From an uncultured Haliea sp. (GTDB lineage: Bacteria; Pseudomonadota; Gammaproteobacteria; Pseudomonadales; Halieaceae): 64,000 bases of DNA. The notes beneath the pieces were generated by a model. It made no database searches. It was not told the DNA's origin and worked only from the letters and a program-made list of their open reading frames with translations. Each line of letters opens with the position of its first letter. Within the stretch, counting starts at the first letter, position 1. Where the stretch lies: assembly GCA_947258585.1 (NCBI GenBank), contig CAMYIZ010000048.1, positions 1 through 64,000 on the forward strand, given 5' to 3'. A program made the position numbers and the translations under genes. This document shows, piece after piece, positions 1 to 8,570 of the stretch.

Positions 1-486
1 GATAAGCCGTGGCTGTCGCCGGCCACCGCGCGACGGATCAGTTGCGATGCCTCGCTGGTGACGGTGCTGGAGGATGACGCCGGCAAGGTGCTGAACGTGG
101 GCAGGAAGTCACGGATTGTGCCGGAACCTATCCGCCGCGCCCTGCGCGAGCGGGACGGAGTCTGCCAGTATCCCGGCTGCCAGGAATCAGAGTACGTGGA
201 TGCCCACCATATCCAGCACTGGGCCGAGGGCGGGGAGACGCGGCTGGACAACCTGGTGACCCTGTGCCGGTTCCATCACCGGCAGTTGCACCGTGGCTGC
301 TTCGACATTCGCCTGAACGGCAACTCCGCGGAGATTTTGCCGCCAGCGGATTATGAGCCAGCGAATTACCAGGGGCAGCGAGGTCTCAGGGACAGTGGGC
401 GCTCTGGGAAGAAAAGAACCCATGGGGGAAGAAGTCACCATATGAGGGCGACCTCTCCATCGGAGAAGGTGAAGAAGTTTCCATAG
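1..486 (+). CDS. HNH endonuclease-domain protein (DUF222/13E12-type), C-terminal part
   Basis: The frame is open from the first base, so the gene starts before the window; at least 161 residues are visible. The segment holds an HNH nuclease fold: a CxxxxC zinc pair (CQYPGC), then DAHHIQHWAEGG with the catalytic HH and HxxxW, then the LCRFHHRQLH pair of histidines. A preceding stretch reading SPATARRISCDASLV is typical of the linker before HNH in the DUF222 (13E12 repeat) family. The last 30 or so residues are basic and low in complexity and look unlike the family. Function is unclear; these proteins are common, often multicopy, and not proven defence enzymes. Confidence 0.8.
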   Translation, partial: DKPWLSPATARRISCDASLVTVLEDDAGKVLNVGRKSRIVPEPIRRALRERDGVCQYPGCQESEYVDAHHIQHWAEGGETRLDNLVTLCRFHHRQLHRGCFDIRLNGNSAEILPPADYEPANYQGQRGLRDSGRSGKKRTHGGRSHHMRATSPSEKVKKFP

Positions 487-600
487 GTTCCATAGGGGGG
501 AAGGTCTCCCTTGAATTTGCGGAGATCTTTCCGATGACGGGATTGGAATCGACAGTCCTGAACCCAGGCATTCTGGCCGCTACGATCGCGATGATTGCGC

Positions 601-1383
601 TCACTGCAGCTGGATCAGGCTGGCCATGCGGCCTGTGGTGCCATCGCGGCGGTAGGAATAGAAGCGCCGGGGGTCGCTCAGGGTGCAGAGCCCGCCGCCA
701 TGCACGGCACTGACACCGGCGGCACGCAACCGCATCCGGGCCAGGGCGTAGAGGTCCAACAGGTAATGGTCCGCGCGGGGAGAGATTGCGAAGGCGGCCT
801 CCACTTCGACCACTGGGCTGACGGCTGCCGCGGCATCGGCCGCCGTTTTGAGGGCTACCTCAATAAATACATCGCGGACTTCCGGACCGACCTCAAAGGC
901 GGTCGGGCCAATGGCCGGACCCAGCCAGGCCAGCAGTTCACCGGGGTCGACTGGCAGGGCGGCCACCGTAGCCTCAAGCACTCCGGCGCAGAGACCGCGC
1001 CAGCCGGCATGCGCGGCAGCAACCACGGTAGCTGAGCGGTCGCAGAACAGCACGGGCAGGCAGTCAGCAGTTAGCACCGCACAGGCAATGCCGGGCTCGT
1101 CGGTCCAGCAGGCATCAGCCTCGGGCACAGCGCAGCCGCGGGAGGCATGCACCACGTCAATGCCGTGGACCTGCTGCAGCCACTGTACTGACGTCCCGCC
1201 TGGCAGCGAGCGCTGCAGCAAGGCCCGATTGGCCGCCACGGCCTCCGGGTCGTCACCGACGTGGTCGCCGAGATTCAACCCCTGCCATGCACCCAGGCTG
1301 GCACCGCCCTCCCGGGTCGTCACCAGGGCGCTGACCGCGGCGGGCGCCGGCCAGTCAGGCCTGAGCAGGACGGGCGCTGACAC
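601..1383 (-). CDS. pgeF: Laccase-domain purine nucleoside phosphorylase / peptidoglycan editing factor (YfiH family)
   Basis: A 260-residue cytosolic enzyme of the YfiH/DUF152 family, known to act on adenosine/inosine (phosphorolysis, deamination) and linked in E. coli to peptidoglycan precursor editing. Visible metal-site motifs are QVHGIDVVH, the TADCLPVLFCD block and AAAHAGWRGL, which supply the conserved His/Cys ligands. The length is normal for the family. The start overlaps the end of rluD by 29 bases, so the two are translationally linked, as in E. coli (rluD-yfiH). The usual next gene there, clpB, is absent; an HNH gene tail is found instead. Confidence 0.92.
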   Translation of the reverse strand: MSAPVLLRPDWPAPAAVSALVTTREGGASLGAWQGLNLGDHVGDDPEAVAANRALLQRSLPGGTSVQWLQQVHGIDVVHASRGCAVPEADACWTDEPGIACAVLTADCLPVLFCDRSATVVAAAHAGWRGLCAGVLEATVAALPVDPGELLAWLGPAIGPTAFEVGPEVRDVFIEVALKTAADAAAAVSPVVEVEAAFAISPRADHYLLDLYALARMRLRAAGVSAVHGGGLCTLSDPRRFYSYRRDGTTGRMASLIQLQ

Positions 1384-2332
1384 TGTCTTCCTCGGCCAGA
1401 ACCTGCAGCAGTTCCACCATGTCCGACGGCAGGGGGCAGTCGAACTGCATTTCCTCCCCGGTCACCGGGTGAATCAGGCCCAGAGCCTCCGCGTGCAGGG
1501 CCTGGCGGGGAAAGCCGCGCAGGGCATCTATCAGGCGGTCGGACGCACCTTTCGGAATCCGCGGGCGACCGCCGTAGACGGGATCACCGATCAGGGGGTA
1601 GTGCCGATGGGCCATGTGCACCCGGATCTGGTGAGTGCGACCTGTTTCGAGGTTTACGGCGATGCGGGTGTGGTGGGCAAAGCGCTTGATCACCCTGTAG
1701 TGGGTTATCGCAGGCTTGCCGCCGGCGGCAACCACGGCCATCTTCTTGCGCTGGCGCGGGTGGCGACCAATGGGTTCCTCAATGGTGCCGCCGCCGGTCA
1801 TGGCGCCTATACAGACCGCGCAGTACTGGCGCTTGACGGTACGGGCCTGGAGTTGCGCCACCAGGTGGTGGTGGGCACCGAGGGTCTTTGCCGCCACCAT
1901 CACCCCGGAGGTTTCCATATCGAGGCGATGCACGATTCCGCCGCGGGGCAGCTGCGCCATGCTGGCGGTGTGGCCGATCAGGGCATTGACCAGGGTGCCA
2001 TCAGCGTGCCCGGCAGCGGGATGTACCACCAGCCCGGCCGGCTTGTTGAGGACCAGGATTGCCTCATCTTCGTAGAGGATATCCAGCTCCACGGCCTCCG
2101 CCTGCCAGCTGACCTCATCCTCCAGCAGTGCGTCCACGACCAGTTCGCTGCCGCTGCGTACCTTGTCCCGGGGCCGGCACTGGTTGCCATCGGCCAGCAA
2201 TTCGCCGCGCTTGATCCAGGTCTGCAGGCGGGAGCGGGAATACTCGGGGAACAGGCGGGCCGCCACCTGGTCCAATCTTTCACCGTCGAGCTCTGGGCTC
2301 ACTTCGGCCCGGGCGCGGATTCTGTCTGCCAT
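1355..2332 (-). CDS. rluD: 23S rRNA pseudouridine(1911/1915/1917) synthase RluD
   Basis: A 325-residue pseudouridine synthase. The N-terminal S4 RNA-binding domain (about residues 15-75, including [18 protein letters not shown]) is followed by the RsuA/RluA catalytic domain. The catalytic aspartate sits in [15 protein letters not shown], and [12 protein letters not shown] is the second signature. RluD modifies helix 69 of 23S rRNA and helps late 50S assembly. It is divergent from bamD, exactly as in E. coli and Pseudomonas, which supports RluD rather than RluA or RluC. Confidence 0.95.
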   Translation of the reverse strand: MADRIRARAEVSPELDGERLDQVAARLFPEYSRSRLQTWIKRGELLADGNQCRPRDKVRSGSELVVDALLEDEVSWQAEAVELDILYEDEAILVLNKPAGLVVHPAAGHADGTLVNALIGHTASMAQLPRGGIVHRLDMETSGVMVAAKTLGAHHHLVAQLQARTVKRQYCAVCIGAMTGGGTIEEPIGRHPRQRKKMAVVAAGGKPAITHYRVIKRFAHHTRIAVNLETGRTHQIRVHMAHRHYPLIGDPVYGGRPRIPKGASDRLIDALRGFPRQALHAEALGLIHPVTGEEMQFDCPLPSDMVELLQVLAEEDSVSARPAQA

Positions 2333-2367
2333 GGGAATTCCTGTTTATGCCCCGGATGCAATGTGTT

Positions 2368-2395
2368 TAAATAGGGCGCTTGAATCAAATCCCAA
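2368..2395 (-). promoter_or_regulatory. Possible sigma-70 promoter of rluD-pgeF
   Basis: On the minus strand TTGGGA (complement of 2390-2395) is followed after 16 bases by TATTTA (complement of 2368-2373), about 35 bases before the rluD ATG. It lies in the short rluD/bamD divergent gap. The match is moderate and found by eye only. Confidence 0.3.
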
Positions 2396-2420
2396 GTCTA
2401 TCACGCCAGCGGTTGCCACC

Positions 2421-3305
2421 TTGTTGAAATCATTGAAAATCACGACTGCCCTGCTGCTCGTCGCCCTGCTCTTAGGCTGCGCCAGCAAGGATGAGCTGGA
2501 CGGCATGTCCGCCGACAGCGGTGAACAGCAAATGTACGATAACGCCCAGCGCTACCTGCGCAGCCGCAATTTCGACCTGGCGGTGCGCAGCCTGCAGTTG
2601 CTGGAGTCGCGCTATCCGTTTGGCAAGTATGCTGAACAGGCCCAGCTGGAACTGATCTACGCCCACTATGGCGCGTTTGAGCACGAGGCGGCGGTAGAGG
2701 CCGCTGACCGCTTCATCCGCCTGCACCCGCAACACCCTAGCGTGGACTACGCCTACTACATGAAGGGCCTGTCTGCCTACAGTGCAAAGTCCGACATCTT
2801 TGCCCGCTTCCTGCCCACCGATGAAAGCAGTCGCGACACCAGCCATGCCCGCGAGGCCTTCGCCGAGTTCGCCCAGCTCGTCGCCCGGTTCCCGGACAGC
2901 CCCTACGCGGCAGATGCCAAGGCCCGGATGGTACACCTGCGTAACCTGCTGGCCCGACATGAAATCCTGGTCGCCAACTACTACTTCCGTCGCGGCGCCT
3001 ACCTGGCCGCCGCCAACCGGGGGCGCTATGTGGTGGAAAACTTCCAGCGCACCCCGGCCGTGGCCGACGGGCTGGCTGTCATGGCCCAGGGCTATATACT
3101 GCTGGGCATGAACGATCTGGCCGAGGACGCCATCGAAGTCCTCAAGCTGAACTATCCCGACTACCCCTCACTGGGCCGGGACGGCCAGTTCATCAGCGAT
3201 TACTCCCTGGATGGCCCCCAGCGCTCCATCATCAATCGCGCCACTTTCGGCCTCTTTGACCCACCGGAAGTGCCCCAGTTCGACAGTCGCGCCCTCTATA
3301 AATAG
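2421..3305 (+). CDS. bamD: Outer membrane protein assembly factor BamD (ComL lipoprotein)
   Basis: A lipoprotein component of the BAM complex that inserts beta-barrel proteins into the outer membrane. The signal peptide ends in a lipobox (ALLLGC, cysteine about residue 20). Tetratricopeptide-like helices follow: [20 protein letters not shown], then [35 protein letters not shown] and [13 protein letters not shown], which are classic BamD motifs. Start choice is uncertain. TTG at 2421 or 2424 gives a normal 19-20-residue signal peptide; an in-frame ATG at 2361 would add 20 residues before it. Neither has a good ribosome site. Divergent from rluD, as in related bacteria. Confidence 0.88.
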   Translation: MLKSLKITTALLLVALLLGCASKDELDGMSADSGEQQMYDNAQRYLRSRNFDLAVRSLQLLESRYPFGKYAEQAQLELIYAHYGAFEHEAAVEAADRFIRLHPQHPSVDYAYYMKGLSAYSAKSDIFARFLPTDESSRDTSHAREAFAEFAQLVARFPDSPYAADAKARMVHLRNLLARHEILVANYYFRRGAYLAAANRGRYVVENFQRTPAVADGLAVMAQGYILLGMNDLAEDAIEVLKLNYPDYPSLGRDGQFISDYSLDGPQRSIINRATFGLFDPPEVPQFDSRALYK

Positions 3306-3309
3306 GGGC

Positions 3310-4941
3310 TCAGTCCCCCAGCGACCAGGCGGACGTAATCGGGTAGCGGCGGTCGCGACCAAAGCCCCGGCGGCTGATACGCACGCCAATCGGCGCCTGC
3401 CGGCGCTTGTACTCGTTCAGGTCCACCAGGCGCAGGACGCGATGCACCTGTTCCGGGTCCAGCCCGGCGGCGATGATGGCTGACGCGCTGCAGTCCTGCT
3501 CCACGTAAAGCTCCAGGATTCGGTCCAGCACCGGGTAGGGCGGCAGGTTGTCCTCATCCCTCTGGTCCGGCGCCAGCTCAGCGGAGGGCGGGCGGTCGAT
3601 CACCCGCTGGGGAATGCTGGGCCGCAGGCTGTTGCGATAGCGGGCCAGCTCGAACACCAGGGTCTTGGGGACGTCCTTCAGCACATCGAAGCCGCCGGCC
3701 ATGTCGCCGTAGAGCGTGGAGTACCCCACCGCCAGTTCACTCTTGTTGCCGGTGGTCAGGACCAGCAGCCCCTTCTTGTTGGAAATGGACATCAGCAGGA
3801 CCCCGCGGCAGCGGGCCTGGAGATTCTGTTCGGTGGTGTCCACGCGCGTGCCGGCAAATTCCTCCTGCAGCCCGGCCATGAAGGCTTCATACATGGGCTC
3901 AATGGAGATCACCTTGTGCTTTACGCCCAGCATGCGCGATTGTTCAGCGGCGTCCTCCACACTCATTTGCGCCGTGTAGCGGAAAGGCATCATGACCGCC
4001 TCGACCCGCTCCGGCCCCAGCGCCTCCACCGCAGCAACCAGGGTCAGGGCGGAGTCAATCCCGCCGGACAGGCCCAGCACTACCCCACGGAAGCGGTTCT
4101 TGTTTACGTAGTCGCGCAGGCCCAGCACCAGGGCCTGCCACACCGCTTCCAGTTCATCCAGCGGCGACGCAACATCGAGGCCACTAAAGCCGATACCGGC
4201 GTCACTTTGCGCAGCCTGCAGCCAGTATTCCCCTTCGACGAAATTGGGGGCTGCTGCCACCAGCTCACCGCCTGCGTCGACGACGAAAGAGCCGCCGTCA
4301 AAGACCAGCTCATCCTGGCCCCCCACCTGGTTCACATAGACGATAGGGCAGGAATTGCTCCGGGCGCGTTCCGCCACCAGCTCCCAGCGCTCGACCCGCT
4401 TGCCGCGGTGATAGGGCGAGGAATTGAGATTCAGGACCAGTTCTGCGCCGGCCCGTGCGGCGTCGCGCACCGGACCGGGCTCCCAGATATCCTCGCAGAT
4501 AGTCAGCCCCACGCGAACGCCGGCGATATCGACCACGCAGGGACTGTCACCGGGCTGGAAATAGCGCTTCTCGTCAAACACCTGGTAGTTTGGCAAGCAT
4601 TGCTTGTGGTACTCCGCCACGATCTCGCCCCGGTGCAAGACCGCAGCAGCGTTGTACAGGGCGATACCTTCCCGTCGCGGATAGCCCAATACCACCCAGG
4701 CATCCCCGGTCATGGCTTCGCAGATGGTTCGCAGGGACTGGTTCACCCGCAGCTCGACGCTGGGGCGCAACAGCAGGTCCTCGGGCGGGTAACCGCTGAG
4801 AGTCAGTTCCGGAAAGACCAGCACCGGCGACGCGGCCTGCTCCTGGGCCCGCTCCATCGCCGCGATCACCCGGGCGGTATTGCCCTCGAAGTCGCCCACC
4901 TGGGTGTTCATCTGTACCATGAGGATATTGAGACTGGTCAT
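3310..4941 (-). CDS. nadE: Glutamine-dependent NAD+ synthetase
   Basis: A 543-residue two-domain enzyme that amidates deamido-NAD+ using glutamine, the last step of NAD synthesis. The N-terminal nitrilase-fold glutaminase (about 1-270) carries the triad context FPELTLSGYPPEDLL, the EYHKQCLPNY lysine and GLTICEDIWEPGP with the nucleophilic cysteine. The C-terminal synthetase has the PP-loop LGLSGGIDSALTL and later TTGNKSELAVGY. The frame extends upstream, but the ATG at 4941 (MTSLNILMVQMNTQVGDF) matches the family start. It converges on bamD, four bases apart. Confidence 0.95.
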   Translation of the reverse strand: MTSLNILMVQMNTQVGDFEGNTARVIAAMERAQEQAASPVLVFPELTLSGYPPEDLLLRPSVELRVNQSLRTICEAMTGDAWVVLGYPRREGIALYNAAAVLHRGEIVAEYHKQCLPNYQVFDEKRYFQPGDSPCVVDIAGVRVGLTICEDIWEPGPVRDAARAGAELVLNLNSSPYHRGKRVERWELVAERARSNSCPIVYVNQVGGQDELVFDGGSFVVDAGGELVAAAPNFVEGEYWLQAAQSDAGIGFSGLDVASPLDELEAVWQALVLGLRDYVNKNRFRGVVLGLSGGIDSALTLVAAVEALGPERVEAVMMPFRYTAQMSVEDAAEQSRMLGVKHKVISIEPMYEAFMAGLQEEFAGTRVDTTEQNLQARCRGVLLMSISNKKGLLVLTTGNKSELAVGYSTLYGDMAGGFDVLKDVPKTLVFELARYRNSLRPSIPQRVIDRPPSAELAPDQRDEDNLPPYPVLDRILELYVEQDCSASAIIAAGLDPEQVHRVLRLVDLNEYKRRQAPIGVRISRRGFGRDRRYPITSAWSLGD

Positions 4942-5091
4942 GCGGTTACCGCTTGCGCTGTCAGTAAAGCGCCATTTTCCGGGAAACGCCGCGCCGCTGC
5001 CAGACCCGCATCGCATTTACCCGGGTGATTCGCTGCTCCACCCTGTAACCAGGCCTGCTACACTAGGCGCTCCACGGCAACCAGACCCTGT

Positions 5092-6723
5092 GTGCGAGTG
5101 AATCGACCCGCGATCCTCACCAAGCCCGCTCCACAAGGCGCCAGCAAGCAAAACCTGCTGCTGTTTCGCATTTATGTCGGTTACCGCTCCCTGCTGTCGG
5201 TGGTATTGCTGATCATGCTGGTCAGTCCCAATACCCGCCAGCTGGTCGGAGTGCTCAACCCGACCCTCTATGTCACCGTGGCACTCGCCTACCTGGCCAC
5301 CAGTGCACTGCTGCTGGGTTCACTGGCGAGTGAATGGCGCTACAATCAGCGCGCGCTGTTCGCTGTCTTCCTGGTCGACATTGTTGCCATCGTACTGATG
5401 ACCGACGCCAGCGGCGGCATGGAAAGCGGCCTGCCGGTCTTGCTGGTGATCACCGTGGCCGCCGCTGCGGTCATGATCCCCAACCGCACCCTGGCCACCC
5501 TCATCGCCGCCCTCAGCGTCCTGGCCACGCTCGCCGATACGGTCTGGCTGTTGCTGCGCGGCGCACTGGACATCAACGCGCTGTTCCCGGTGGGCCTGCT
5601 GGGACTGCTGATTTTCGGCGTCTCCCTGATGGTCCAGTTCATCGCCACCCGACTGGGCAAGGCAGAGGAGCTGGCCCGCTCTCGCGCCAGCGATCTCTAC
5701 AACCTGCAGCGGCTCAACGAGCAAATCGTCCAGCACATGCAGACCGGCATCCTGCTGATCAGTGACAACGGAACCGTGCGGGTAATGAACAAGGCGGCGA
5801 GCCTGCTGCTTTCACCGGACCGGCCGATCACCATGGAACAGGGGCGCAGGCTGGGGGACTACAGCGAGGACCTGTCCCGCCAGTTCGAACACTGGCGGGA
5901 CAGTGGCCAACACCGCGCGCAACCATTCCGGGTAGCAGAGACAGCGCCTTCCGTAATCGCCCATTTTCGCGAATTGCAGCCGGGGACCGAGCGCGAGACG
6001 CTGGTGTTTATCGAAGACTATACCCCGGTGACCCAGTACGCCCAGTCGCTCAAGCTGAATTCACTGGGGCGACTGACCGCGAGCATCGCCCACGAGATCC
6101 GCAACCCGCTGGGAGCCATCAGCCACGCAGCCCAGTTGCTGCTGGAATCGCGGGAGCTGGCAGAGTCCGACCGCCGTCTGGCGGACATCATCCAGCACCA
6201 CAGCCGACGGGTAAACCAGACGGTGGAAAGCGTGATGCAGATCTCCCGCCGCGAGCCTCCCAAGCCCGAGTACATCCCACTGTGTCAGTGGCTGCCGGAC
6301 TTTGTCGGCAAACACCTCGATGGCCTGCGGGAAGAAGCCGAGATCGCGGTGCACTGCAGCTACCCCGACCTGCTGGTGGAGTTCGACCAGGAAAACCTGC
6401 AGCGGGTGCTGGGAAACCTGCTGGACAACGCCCTGCGTCACAGTAAGATGGCCACAGGCCACGAACGGGCGCGTATAGAAGTGGCCCTGGATTTCAGCAA
6501 GAACCAGTGCCTGATCGACGTCATCGACGAGGGCACCGGCGTACCGCTGCAGGACCAGTCGAAACTGTTTGAGCCCTTCTACACCACTGTACAGGAAGGC
6601 AGTGGTATGGGCCTTTTCCTGTGCAAGGAGCTCTGTGAAATCAACAACGCCGACCTGTATTATCGAACGACCAGCCAGGGCGAAAGCTGCTTCCGGGTGG
6701 CACTGAACCAGAGGGAACTGTAG
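5092..6723 (+). CDS. pilS: Sensor histidine kinase PilS
   Basis: A 543-residue membrane histidine kinase that, with PilR, controls type IV pilin transcription. The N-terminal 190 residues hold about six hydrophobic segments, starting near LLLFRIYVGYRSLLSVVLLI. A PAS-like segment follows (QTGILLISDNGTVRVMNKAA), then the H-box ASIAHEIRNPLGAISHAAQL with the phospho-accepting His, the N-box NLLDNALRHSK, the G1 box DEGTGVPL and the G2 box GSGMGLFLCKEL. Start is GTG at 5092 or 5098. It sits five bases before pilR and beside the minor-pilin operon, as in Pseudomonas, which supports the name. Confidence 0.92.
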   Translation: MRVNRPAILTKPAPQGASKQNLLLFRIYVGYRSLLSVVLLIMLVSPNTRQLVGVLNPTLYVTVALAYLATSALLLGSLASEWRYNQRALFAVFLVDIVAIVLMTDASGGMESGLPVLLVITVAAAAVMIPNRTLATLIAALSVLATLADTVWLLLRGALDINALFPVGLLGLLIFGVSLMVQFIATRLGKAEELARSRASDLYNLQRLNEQIVQHMQTGILLISDNGTVRVMNKAASLLLSPDRPITMEQGRRLGDYSEDLSRQFEHWRDSGQHRAQPFRVAETAPSVIAHFRELQPGTERETLVFIEDYTPVTQYAQSLKLNSLGRLTASIAHEIRNPLGAISHAAQLLLESRELAESDRRLADIIQHHSRRVNQTVESVMQISRREPPKPEYIPLCQWLPDFVGKHLDGLREEAEIAVHCSYPDLLVEFDQENLQRVLGNLLDNALRHSKMATGHERARIEVALDFSKNQCLIDVIDEGTGVPLQDQSKLFEPFYTTVQEGSGMGLFLCKELCEINNADLYYRTTSQGESCFRVALNQREL

Positions 6724-6728
6724 CGACC

Positions 6729-8099
6729 GTGAGCTCCCAGACCGTACTGATTGTGGACGACGAGCCCGATATCCGCGAGTTGCTGGGCATCACCCTGAGC
6801 CGGATGGGCCTGAATTCCCTGAGCGCCGCCACTCTGGGCGACGCCCGCGCGAAGGTCGCGCAGCTGCGCCCCGACCTGTGCCTGACTGACATGCGCCTGC
6901 CCGATGGCAACGGCATCAGCCTGGTCGAATACATTCAGCAGGAGTTCCCGGATATACCGGTCGCGATGATCACCGCTCACGGCAGTGTCGAAACCGCCAT
7001 TGCCGCGCTCAAGGCCGGCGCATTCGATTTCATCAGCAAACCCATTGAACTGGAGCGCCTGCGCAACCTGGTGAGCTCCGCGCTGCGGCTCAATGACACG
7101 CCGGCGCAGAGCACCGAAGAGAGCGAGGAGAGCAGCCGCCTGCTCGGCAATGCACCGCAGATTGTCGCTCTCCGGGGCAAGATCAGCAAACTTGCACGCA
7201 GCCAGGCGCCCGTGCATATCTACGGGGAATCCGGGGTTGGCAAGGAAGTCGTTGCACGCCTGATCCACAGCAATGGTCCCCGCGCCGCCAAGCCCTTCAT
7301 TGCCGTCAACTGTGGCGCAATCCCCCACGAGCTGATGGAGAGCGAATTCTTCGGTCATCTCAAGGGCAGCTTTACCGGCGCCACCCGCGACAAGCTGGGG
7401 TTGTTCCAGGCCGCCGAGGGCGGCACCCTTTTCCTCGACGAGGTCGCCGACCTGCCCCTGTCCATGCAGGTCAAGCTGCTGCGGGCGATTCAGGAGAAGG
7501 CGGTGCGCCCGGTTGGTGGCAGCGAGGAACTGGGCACCGACGTCCGCCTGCTGAGCGCCACCCACAAGAATCTGGCGGCAGAGGTGGCAGCGGGTTACTT
7601 TCGCAATGATCTTTACTACCGCATCAATGTGATAGATCTGCAGGTTCCCAGCCTGCGGGAACGGCTGGAGGACCTGCCGGTACTGGTGCCGGCGCTGCTT
7701 TCGCGCATTTGTGACACCGTGGACATGCCCATACCCACCCTCGCCCCTGCTGCCATGACCGCCCTGCAAGCCTACCGGTTTCCCGGCAATGTGCGGGAAC
7801 TCGAGAATATCCTGGAACGCGCTGTCGCCCTGGCCGAGGGTGACGAGATCAGCGAGGAAGACCTGCAGTTCACTCCCCAGCCCGCGCCCCTGCGGACGTC
7901 CGTCGGCGGCCGCGGCGAGGGGCTTGATGTCGAGGCGGCCTTCGGCAACCTGGAGGCTTATCTCGAGGATATCGAGCGCCAGATCCTCAGTGCCGCCCTT
8001 GAACAGTGCCGCTGGAACAAGACGGCGACCGCCAAGCTGCTGGGTGTCAGTTTCCGCAGCCTGCGCTACAGGCTCCAGAAGCTGCAGCTGGACGATTAA
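6729..8099 (+). CDS. pilR: Sigma-54-dependent response regulator PilR
   Basis: A 456-residue NtrC-type activator. The receiver domain (1-120) has the acidic pair VDDEPD and the phospho-acceptor in LCLTDMRLPDG. The AAA+ domain (about 140-375) has Walker A GESGVGKE, the sigma-54 contact loop GSFTGA (Ser replacing the usual Ala, as in known PilR proteins) and Walker B GGTLFLDEVADL. The C-terminal Fis-type helix-turn-helix is NKTATAKLLGVSFRSLRYRL. GTG start at 6729. It is expected to activate the major pilin gene, which is not in this window. It converges on pilE with a 12-base gap. Confidence 0.93.
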   Translation: MSSQTVLIVDDEPDIRELLGITLSRMGLNSLSAATLGDARAKVAQLRPDLCLTDMRLPDGNGISLVEYIQQEFPDIPVAMITAHGSVETAIAALKAGAFDFISKPIELERLRNLVSSALRLNDTPAQSTEESEESSRLLGNAPQIVALRGKISKLARSQAPVHIYGESGVGKEVVARLIHSNGPRAAKPFIAVNCGAIPHELMESEFFGHLKGSFTGATRDKLGLFQAAEGGTLFLDEVADLPLSMQVKLLRAIQEKAVRPVGGSEELGTDVRLLSATHKNLAAEVAAGYFRNDLYYRINVIDLQVPSLRERLEDLPVLVPALLSRICDTVDMPIPTLAPAAMTALQAYRFPGNVRELENILERAVALAEGDEISEEDLQFTPQPAPLRTSVGGRGEGLDVEAAFGNLEAYLEDIERQILSAALEQCRWNKTATAKLLGVSFRSLRYRLQKLQLDD

Positions 8100-8111
8100 C
8101 ATGCGACCCGC

Positions 8112-8570
8112 CTACCAGCAGTCCTGCGATCCACCCGGCCCCGACGCCGTTCGCACACCGTCCGAATCGATACCCAGGGTGCCACAGCGCTCGTCCTCCG
8201 CCTGCACACCAACCGGACGCGCCAGCGCCAGGAAGCGATAGTCACCCGCATCCTGGAGGGAAACTTCATACAGAGCCCCGGTGGCAACCTCCCGACCCTG
8301 CGCATCGATGCCAACGACGTTGGGCGACGAATAGCCCAGAGCCGTCAGGTCCCGGGCATAGTGTCGGTGATTGATAAAAAAGTGCTCCTGCAGCGCCGCC
8401 AGTTGCATCAATTCCGCCCTGGCAACCACGCGACGCGCTTTGCGCACCTGCTCCGCATACACCGGCATGACCAGCAGTAGCAACAACCCGAGCAGCAGCA
8501 TGACCACCAGGACCTCCACCAGGGTGAATCCCCGGGAGCGACATCGGCAACCATGCCAGGCGGACCTCAC
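8112..8570 (-). CDS. pilE: Type IV minor pilin PilE
   Basis: A 152-residue prepilin. The class III signal ends in RSRG|FTLVEVLVVMLLLG, giving the prepilin-peptidase site after Gly and the conserved Glu at +5. The next 25 residues form the hydrophobic N-terminal helix. Two cysteines near the C-terminus (ERCGTLG and SQDCW) would form the D-loop disulfide. As the last gene of the fimT-pilV-pilW-pilX-pilY1-pilE operon it corresponds to Pseudomonas PilE, part of the priming complex at the pilus tip. Its start overlaps the pilY1 stop by four bases (ATGA). Confidence 0.87.
   Translation of the reverse strand: MRSAWHGCRCRSRGFTLVEVLVVMLLLGLLLLLVMPVYAEQVRKARRVVARAELMQLAALQEHFFINHRHYARDLTALGYSSPNVVGIDAQGREVATGALYEVSLQDAGDYRFLALARPVGVQAEDERCGTLGIDSDGVRTASGPGGSQDCW

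Noticed and set aside
1..486. HNH gene as part of a defence island
   Set aside because: Only one partial gene of a common housekeeping-context family; no methylase, helicase or other defence gene is adjacent.
848..2374. 508-codon plus-strand frame opposite pgeF and rluD
   Set aside because: Shadow of two genes with full catalytic motifs on the other strand.
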